Below are positions 1 to 4,566 of a stretch of DNA of 9,096 nt, piece by piece. Position 1 is the stretch's first letter. The number at the start of each line of letters is the position of its first letter. A program made the translations under genes and the position numbers. Under the pieces are notes generated by a model. The model was not told the DNA's origin, did no database searches, and saw only the letters and a program-made list of their open reading frames with translations. This DNA comes from Lachnospiraceae bacterium (GTDB taxonomy: Bacteria > Bacillota_A > Clostridia > Lachnospirales > Lachnospiraceae), in contig JAGCZE010000059.1 in the NCBI GenBank assembly GCA_017960415.1, positions 1 to 9,096 of the forward strand, given 5' to 3'.

Positions 1-21
1 ATAAAAAGTAAAATTGTTCAT
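1..21 (-). CDS. Start of a further operon gene, cut by the window edge (possibly an iron-containing alcohol dehydrogenase)
   Basis: An ATG at 21-19 on the minus strand is preceded by a perfect AGGAGG (32-27) at 5 bases spacing, as good a start signal as any in the window. Only seven codons are visible, reading MNNFTFY, before the window ends. The gene begins 23 bases after the SDR stop codon and so is probably the fourth gene of the leftward operon. The heptapeptide resembles from memory the N-terminus of iron-containing (group III) alcohol dehydrogenases, which often begin with a short hydrophobic beta strand followed by a 'P-T-x-I-x-F-G' stretch. Seven residues cannot prove this. The start is well supported; the identity is a guess. 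Confidence 0.6.
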
Positions 22-44
22 CTTATCCTCCTGATCCCATTATC

Positions 45-1073
45 TCAAGAAATAACCGCTGCCTTTGCCTTTTCGAGTGCATCAATGACCCTGTCGCAGA
101 AAGAATCAAATTCCGGATCCTCTTCATATTGTACCGCATGTGACAGTACATAATCAAGCGCAATACGGACTCCTTTGTGGAAAGGAACGGCCGTTGTCAT
201 CTGCGGCACCAGACGTTTTAGCTTACTGTTGTCAAATACTACCGATACCGACTTGTCTCCGATGAGCCCGCCCCTGAAATCATAACCGAATTTTTCACCG
301 ACCTGGCTTAAAAATTCCGACGAAACATAGTAAGGTTTAAGCTCCACCCCGAGTGCATCGGCAATGGTCTGATAAATCTGATTCCATGTGAGAATTTCAT
401 CGCCGGTTATCTGGAAGGCTTCACCGATGGCATGCCTGTTGCCCATCAGTCCGATAAAGCCTGTCGCAAAATCACTGTTGAACGTAAGCGCCCAAAGAGA
501 TGAACCGTCTCCCTGAATGATGACCGGTTTTCCTTCCTGCATACGTTTTATAACCTGATAAAATCCTTTATTTCCGTGAACTCCCAACGGAACATTCCGC
601 TCGTCATAGGTATGTGAAGGCCTGACGATCGTTACGGGGAAGCCTTCTTCACGATACTTCTTAAGCAGGAATTCCTCGCAGGCGATCTTGTTGCGTGAAT
701 ACTCCCAGTTGGGATTTGCGAGAGTCGTTCCTTCGGTAATGACATAGCTTGCGGCCGGCTTGTTATAGGCCGAGGCAGAACTGATAAACACATACTGCTT
801 TGTTTTACCCTTAAACAGCCTGTAATCACGCTCAACGGCGCTAACATCAAATGCGATAAATTCACTTACCACATCAAATTCCATGCCTTCAAGCTTCTTT
901 GCAGCCTCTTCCTCGTCATAGATATTTGCCGTGATCTGATGAATGCCTTCAGGAACCTCCGCCTTACGGTTCCCCCTGTTCAGCAGATATACATCCCACA
1001 GCGGGTCTTCAGCCAGTTTTTTGACTATCCCCATGCTTATTGTTCCTGTACCACCGATAAAAAGTGCTTTCAT
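45..1073 (-). CDS. NAD-dependent epimerase/dehydratase-like protein, atypical extended SDR (342 aa)
   Basis: This is a cytoplasmic Rossmann-fold oxidoreductase of the extended or atypical short-chain dehydrogenase group (NAD-dependent epimerase/dehydratase family). The N-terminal strand leads into the nucleotide-binding loop GGTGTIS at residues 7-13, where Ser replaces the last Gly of the usual GxxGxxG. The catalytic pair YxxxK is present as Y125 and K129, with serines 98, 99 and 101 in the SSAS motif as candidates for the third catalytic residue. RPSHTYD (151-157) and the GDGSSLWALTF stretch (188-198) are typical of this subgroup, whose members often sit in carbohydrate-use clusters without a known substrate. 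The start at 1073 follows GGGAGGT (1087-1081), which overlaps the last codons of the GH10 gene, with only five bases between the genes. That suggests translational coupling. Sugar epimerase, dehydratase and ketoreductase activities are all possible; the substrate cannot be read from the sequence. Confidence 0.88.
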   Translation of the reverse strand: MKALFIGGTGTISMGIVKKLAEDPLWDVYLLNRGNRKAEVPEGIHQITANIYDEEEAAKKLEGMEFDVVSEFIAFDVSAVERDYRLFKGKTKQYVFISSASAYNKPAASYVITEGTTLANPNWEYSRNKIACEEFLLKKYREEGFPVTIVRPSHTYDERNVPLGVHGNKGFYQVIKRMQEGKPVIIQGDGSSLWALTFNSDFATGFIGLMGNRHAIGEAFQITGDEILTWNQIYQTIADALGVELKPYYVSSEFLSQVGEKFGYDFRGGLIGDKSVSVVFDNSKLKRLVPQMTTAVPFHKGVRIALDYVLSHAVQYEEDPEFDSFCDRVIDALEKAKAAVIS

Positions 1074-1078
1074 CCGTT

Positions 1079-2284
1079 TTACCTCCCGAGTCTTATTTCT
1101 GTTTCATCATCATTGTTAATTATTGCCTCTGCAGCCTCATTGCCTGCACTTATATGATAATCTCCTTTGAAGGCCTCCATTGTTGCCCAGCCGTTTTCGT
1201 CGGTCGTAACAGTCATATCGGTCCACCATTCCTTCTTTATCAATTCTTTCAGCATGTTGTAGGAAGGCTTGCGCGACCCGTCTTCCCGGACAAATCCGCT
1301 CGGAGCCTTCAGCCATGCCCCGTCCTTGAAATCCCAGGTCGTGATCGCCTTTACGAGAGGGTGGTCAAAAAGGATCCTGTACATCTCTTCAACTTCCTTT
1401 GCCTGTCTTTCCTCACCCTCATCGGTTGTAGGCCAGCTCTCAACCTGCCAGTCGTTCAGATCAACTATATGTCCCGGCATTATCTCTCCCGAGATCAGCG
1501 TATTCTCCGTAAAATGGATCGGAAGGCCGAATACGGAAAATCTGTCAAGAACCTCCTCAAGCTTTTCTTTTCCCCAGTAGCCCTGGTGCTGGTGCGACTG
1601 TATGCCGATGGCACTGATCGGGACCCCTGCATTCAGACATCCGTCAATAAGGATCTGGTAGTTAATGGAGGTATTGAAATCATTCAGCAAAAGAACAGCC
1701 TCGGGATTGCATTCATACGCCTTGTCAAACACTTCCTTTATCAGGCGTACACGACCCTTTTCCTGACATATCCTGGTGATCGCGTTATCATATTTGTCGA
1801 AAATGGGCATGATAACAACCTCATTGATAACATCCCACATGTCGATCACGCCTTTGAATCCCGTCACTTCACGGTCTATCCTGTCAAGCTGTTTCCGCAT
1901 TATCGTGGCATTGTCATATTTCATGAGCCAGTCGGCACATGCGGTATGCCAGCACAGAGGATGACCCTTCACCTTTACTCCCTTGTCTTTCAGGAACCGG
2001 GCTGTCTTCATAAGTTCATCTTTGCCTGTTTTTCCCTCTTCAGGTTCATATCTGCCCCAATAAAACGGCAGCGTCGCATAATTAAATATCTCCAGCCAGC
2101 TGTCCGTAAGGCCTTTAAGTCCTTCCTGACCGCCGGCCACAAAAGGAACAAACTCAAATGCCCCGCAGCCGAACAAAAACTCATGATTTACCTGCTTGAC
2201 GGATATAGTCGTGTTTGACAACGCGGTGCCGTCAGCGCCCGTGAATCTGATCCTCTTCGTGACTTTTCTGTGTGTTAATCCCAT
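1079..2284 (-). CDS. Intracellular GH10 (endo-1,4-beta-xylanase family) glycoside hydrolase, divergent (401 aa)
   Basis: This is a retaining glycoside hydrolase of family 10. The acid/base is E155 in WDVINE (150-155) and the nucleophile is E260 in HFTEN (257-261). Other -1 site residues are present: H108 and W112 in GHPLCWH, N154, Q229 and H231 in IQSHQH, W317 and W324. No signal peptide or membrane segment is visible, so it should act in the cytoplasm on imported oligosaccharides or glycosides. A short beta-rich region (about 8-45, ending in HEFLFGC) precedes the barrel, and another (about 352-401, starting WWTDMTV) follows it. The stretch that normally carries the -2 subsite Glu, Asn and Lys reads TLPFYW (71-76), so those residues are missing. 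The nucleophile motif also departs from the usual T-E-[LIY]-[DN]. Start at 2284 was chosen for its strong GAGGAGG; a TTG at 2299 would overlap the preceding gene and lacks such a site. Fold and catalysis are confident; xylan as substrate is not. Confidence 0.9.
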   Translation of the reverse strand: MGLTHRKVTKRIRFTGADGTALSNTTISVKQVNHEFLFGCGAFEFVPFVAGGQEGLKGLTDSWLEIFNYATLPFYWGRYEPEEGKTGKDELMKTARFLKDKGVKVKGHPLCWHTACADWLMKYDNATIMRKQLDRIDREVTGFKGVIDMWDVINEVVIMPIFDKYDNAITRICQEKGRVRLIKEVFDKAYECNPEAVLLLNDFNTSINYQILIDGCLNAGVPISAIGIQSHQHQGYWGKEKLEEVLDRFSVFGLPIHFTENTLISGEIMPGHIVDLNDWQVESWPTTDEGEERQAKEVEEMYRILFDHPLVKAITTWDFKDGAWLKAPSGFVREDGSRKPSYNMLKELIKKEWWTDMTVTTDENGWATMEAFKGDYHISAGNEAAEAIINNDDETEIRLGR

Positions 2285-2297
2285 ACTGTTCCTCCTC
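2285..2297 (-). promoter_or_regulatory. Ribosome binding site that fixes the GH10 start
   Basis: Reading leftward, GAGGAGG (2297-2291) sits 6 bases before ATG 2284-2282 and overlaps the TGA stop of the aldo/keto reductase gene (2298-2296). This favours the ATG over the in-frame TTG five codons upstream and suggests that ribosomes finishing the first gene reinitiate on the second. Confidence 0.85.
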
Positions 2298-3414
2298 AAT
2301 CAAGTATTTCTGCAGCTTCCTTCAGCAGTTCTATTATGGGAAGATGCTGGGGACATACTCCCTCGCACTGGCCGCATCCGATGCAGTCCGAAGCCCTGCC
2401 GTGACGCTGTACCAGCCCGTTGTAGAAATTCTTCGACCTCCAGTCGTTCGGATAACGACGGAGTGTGTTGATCGTCCTGAAAACATCCGGGATGCTGATA
2501 TTCATGGGACATCCGGGTGTGCAGTATTTACATGCGGTACAGCCAATCTGTGAAACCTTGAGGATCTCCCCGGTAACTTCATTGATGATCTCAAGTTCCG
2601 CATCCGTTACAGGCTCGAAATCCGTAAATGTTTTGATGTTGTCATTTACCTGTTCTTCGTTTGACATTCCTGACAATACAGTCATAACGCCGGGAAGCGA
2701 AGCAACAAATCTCAATGCCCAGGAGGCAACGGAATCATCCGGTCTTGCCGCTTTGAACTTTGCCTCAAGCTCGGGAGCCATGCTCGCAAGCATTCCGCCT
2801 CTTACGGGCTCCATAACGATAATAGGGATATTGCGCTCATGCAGGATATTGTACAGAGCCTCGCTTCGTACGACCGGATTCGTCCTGTCAAGATAATTGA
2901 GCTGAATCTGTACAAATTCAACCTCGGGATGTGCATCAAGTATTTCGGTCAGCAGCTCCGGACTACCATGGAATGAGAAACCGAAATGCCTGATCTTGCC
3001 CTCTTCCTTTTTCCTCATACCCCAGCTGAAGCAGTCGTATTTTACGTATTTATCATAATTCGACCCGTCTTCGATGGAGTGCAGCAGGTAATAGTCAAAA
3101 TAATCAACACCCATTCTCTCAAGCTGCTCGTTGAAGATCCTGTCTATATCGCCTTCGTTTCTAATCTCCCATGCGGGAAGTTTGGTAGCGACCATGAAGC
3201 TGTCACGCGGATAGCGCTTTACCAGGGCTTCACGGGCTGCCACTTCTGATCGGCCGCCATGATACACATATGCGGTATCAAAATATCGGCAATACATTTT
3301 CATATAATTGTCTACCATCCTGCAGACCTGATCCATGTCGATCACACCGTCCTTCTCCGGAAGACGCATCAGTCCGAAGCCAAGTTTCGGCATTTTGCTC
3401 ATGTCAATGCTCAT
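2296..3414 (-). CDS. Aldo/keto reductase with C-terminal 2x[4Fe-4S] ferredoxin domain (372 aa)
   Basis: This is a cytoplasmic oxidoreductase joining an aldo/keto reductase barrel to a bacterial ferredoxin-type domain. The barrel opens with GFGLMRLP (12-19). The catalytic tetrad is visible as D46 and Y51 (FDTAYVY), K78 (ATK) and H112 (LLHS). GFSFHG (145-150) and RGGML (205-209) follow. The C-terminal part has two complete cluster motifs: C292, C295, C298, C302-Pro and C344, C347, C350, C354-Pro. This architecture is common in anaerobic Firmicutes, usually annotated only as 'aldo/keto reductase', and suggests electron exchange with ferredoxin or a flavin partner besides NAD(P)H. It is the first gene of the leftward operon. 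An open frame continues 40 codons upstream, but the start at 3414 has AGGAGG (3425-3420) and gives the normal family N-terminus. The substrate is unknown; a sugar-derived or aglycone carbonyl compound would fit the neighbours. Confidence 0.92.
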   Translation of the reverse strand: MSIDMSKMPKLGFGLMRLPEKDGVIDMDQVCRMVDNYMKMYCRYFDTAYVYHGGRSEVAAREALVKRYPRDSFMVATKLPAWEIRNEGDIDRIFNEQLERMGVDYFDYYLLHSIEDGSNYDKYVKYDCFSWGMRKKEEGKIRHFGFSFHGSPELLTEILDAHPEVEFVQIQLNYLDRTNPVVRSEALYNILHERNIPIIVMEPVRGGMLASMAPELEAKFKAARPDDSVASWALRFVASLPGVMTVLSGMSNEEQVNDNIKTFTDFEPVTDAELEIINEVTGEILKVSQIGCTACKYCTPGCPMNISIPDVFRTINTLRRYPNDWRSKNFYNGLVQRHGRASDCIGCGQCEGVCPQHLPIIELLKEAAEILD

Positions 3415-3425
3415 AACAACCTCCT
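3415..3425 (-). promoter_or_regulatory. Ribosome binding site that fixes the aldo/keto reductase start
   Basis: AGGAGG (3425-3420, minus strand) lies 5 bases before ATG 3414-3412. It rejects the longer open frame reaching 3534, whose extra residues are encoded by AT-rich promoter-like DNA and have no counterpart in the family. Confidence 0.85.
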
Positions 3426-3439
3426 GAAATATATTAATG

Positions 3440-3523
3440 ATCATAGTAAACAGTACCTTCAAATACATCCGCGGTCCGCCGGATAAAAACGTTTTCGTCA
3501 GAGTCCGCGATATATTAATTATA
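3440..3523 (-). promoter_or_regulatory. Candidate promoter region of the leftward operon (weak -35)
   Basis: Two -10-like boxes face leftward: TATAAT at 3523-3518 (leader of about 97 bases) and TATGAT at 3445-3440 (leader of about 19 bases). At 16-18 bases upstream neither has a good match to TTGACA; for example the hexamer 17 bases upstream of the first is TATTAT. A good -10 without a good -35 is typical of promoters that need an activator, which fits the divergent AraC-type regulator. Which box is used cannot be decided by eye. Confidence 0.35.
3467..3484. repeat. GC-rich inverted repeat, possible operator
   Basis: ATCCG (3467-3471) and CGGAT (3480-3484) form perfect 5-base arms around an 8-base centre that itself contains CGG-T-CCG. 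It is a GC-rich patch inside an AT-rich divergent intergenic region, just upstream of the TATGAT box at 3445-3440 and overlapping the -35 position for that box. This would suit a regulator site. A role as an RNA hairpin in a longer leader is the alternative. Confidence 0.35.
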
Positions 3524-3557
3524 GCTTTCACCATTCCAAAATAATACTATATATTTA

Positions 3558-3585
3558 TTGAATTCTGCCCATTTTTTGATATACT
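3558..3585 (+). promoter_or_regulatory. Promoter of the AraC-family regulator gene
   Basis: TTGAAT (3558-3563) and TATACT (3580-3585) are separated by 16 bases, matching four and five of the six bases of the sigma-70 consensus. Transcription would begin near 3592, giving a leader of about 63 bases before the ATG at 3655. It is the best promoter match in the intergenic region and points to modest constitutive expression of the regulator. Confidence 0.5.
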
Positions 3586-3588
3586 CTA

Positions 3589-3604
3589 GTTACAGGTAAC
3601 TGTA
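3589..3604. repeat. Overlapping inverted repeats at the predicted araC-type gene start site
   Basis: Two inverted repeats overlap: GTTAC-AG-GTAAC (3589-3600) and TACAG-GTAA-CTGTA (3591-3604). They cover the predicted transcription start near 3592, where a bound protein would block the promoter. Autoregulation by the regulator is one reading. Short arms mean that chance cannot be excluded. Confidence 0.35.
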
Positions 3605-3614
3605 CTTTATTAAT

Positions 3615-3635
3615 TTCAATAACCGGTTTATTCAA
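3615..3635. repeat. Inverted repeat in the leader of the regulator gene
   Basis: TTCAATAA (3615-3622) and TTATTCAA (3628-3635) are inverted repeats with 7 of 8 bases matching, around CCGGT; the centre contains the perfect palindrome AACCGGTT. It lies 20 bases before the regulator's start codon. It could be a protein-binding site or a weak RNA hairpin; no riboswitch class is recognised. Confidence 0.3.
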
Positions 3636-3654
3636 TACTTGCAGGTGTAAAAAT

Positions 3655-4512
3655 ATGGGAAACAACAGAGAAAATGCCAAGGAAATAGTAAAGTATTATG
3701 TAATGCACGGTGTTTCACTGACCCAGAACGCGATACCGGCCAACTATCCGCCTCATTGGCACAGTGCGGCCGAATTTACCGTTGTTTTGAAAGAAGGGAT
3801 CCGTTATCAGATAGGAAATACCGTATACAGACCGCATCCGGGAGACATCCTTCTTGTATGGCCCAGAGAGATGCACAGTATCATAAATATGCCGAAAAGA
3901 GGATCCTTTTTTCTGCAGTTTGATTCGCAGATCATCGAAAATAATCAGGACCTGGTTTCTGCCTCGGTCCTTATGACTTCACTTCATCTGATCTCAACCG
4001 AACAGGACCCCACTCTTGCGAAAAACGCAGCCGAAAAGATGCAGGAGATCAGGGACTGTTTTGTTTCACGCACATATTTTGCCGAAACACGCTGCAAACG
4101 CCTGTTGTACGAACTTCTGCTGATGATCGGAGATCATGTCATAAGCAAAAATCGGGGAATTGAACCTGACATGGGATACTCCGATGTCTCTTTCGAATAT
4201 ATCAGATCGGCCTGCAGATATATTTCGGAGCATTCATCCGAAGATATCTCACAGGCCGGTGTTGCAGATACTATGGGGCTCAGCTCAAGTTATTTTTCAA
4301 GACTTTTCAAAAAGTACACACAGCGGTCGTTCCCCGAATATCTGTCCGAGATCCGCGTACAGAAAGCCATACATCTTCTGACGCAGGACAATCTTTCCGT
4401 GACCGAATGTGCCTTCAGAGCCGGCTTCCAGTCCATTACGACTTTTAACAAGGTTTTCCATGATACCACAGGCTATTCACCGAGAGACTACAGGAAACTG
4501 CATACAAAATAG
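3655..4512 (+). CDS. AraC-family transcriptional regulator with N-terminal cupin domain (285 aa)
   Basis: This is a DNA-binding regulator of the AraC/XylS family, full length for the class. The N-terminal half is a small cupin-type effector-binding domain: H34-W35-H36 in PPHWHS, then HPGD (61-64) and PREMHS (70-75). Such domains usually sense sugars or related small molecules. The C-terminal 100 residues hold two helix-turn-helix units (about 199-220, ISQAGVADTMGLS..YFSRLFKK, and 248-270, SVTECAFRAGF..ITTFNKVF) and end in the family signature GYSPRDYRK (273-281). The start has AGGTG at 3643-3647, seven bases upstream. The gene is divergent from the operon with the aldo/keto reductase and the GH10 protein, the usual place for a local activator. 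It is therefore inferred to control that operon, probably with an oligosaccharide or glycoside as signal. The ligand cannot be deduced. Confidence 0.93.
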   Translation: MGNNRENAKEIVKYYVMHGVSLTQNAIPANYPPHWHSAAEFTVVLKEGIRYQIGNTVYRPHPGDILLVWPREMHSIINMPKRGSFFLQFDSQIIENNQDLVSASVLMTSLHLISTEQDPTLAKNAAEKMQEIRDCFVSRTYFAETRCKRLLYELLLMIGDHVISKNRGIEPDMGYSDVSFEYIRSACRYISEHSSEDISQAGVADTMGLSSSYFSRLFKKYTQRSFPEYLSEIRVQKAIHLLTQDNLSVTECAFRAGFQSITTFNKVFHDTTGYSPRDYRKLHTK

Positions 4513-4566
4513 CCCCTTGCTGTAATGTACGTATATTGCTTCATTTCAAATAATCAGTCGTCCTAC
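4513..4566. other. Convergent intergenic spacer with no classical terminator
   Basis: These 54 bases separate the stop of the regulator gene (rightward) from the stop of sbcC (leftward). No GC-rich stem followed by a T run is visible on either strand. The only symmetry is a loop-less near-palindrome, AATGTAC-GTATATT at 4524-4537, which would make a poor terminator. Termination is either Rho-dependent or lies inside the opposing genes. Confidence 0.5.

Noticed and set aside
1064..2218. A 384-codon open frame on the plus strand opposite the GH10 gene
   Set aside because: It lies wholly antisense to a gene with clear catalytic motifs. Its translation shows no recognisable domain, and no ribosome binding site supports its start. 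Its openness follows from codon bias of the real gene.
2285..2299. TTG start for the GH10 gene
   Set aside because: The start would overlap the preceding stop codon and lacks its own ribosome binding site, whereas the ATG at 2284 has GAGGAGG at 6 bases.
3429..3519. Direct repeat ATATATTAAT at 3429-3438 and 3510-3519
   Set aside because: Ten-base repeats made only of A and T are expected by chance in such AT-rich intergenic DNA; nothing else links the two copies.
3415..3534. Upstream extension of the aldo/keto reductase by 40 residues
   Set aside because: The added residues are encoded by AT-rich promoter DNA, do not resemble the family N-terminus, and the ATG at 3414 has a perfect AGGAGG.
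4524..4537. Near-palindrome AATGTACGTATATT as a terminator
   Set aside because: It has no loop, only two G-C type pairs at most, and no T run after it on either strand.
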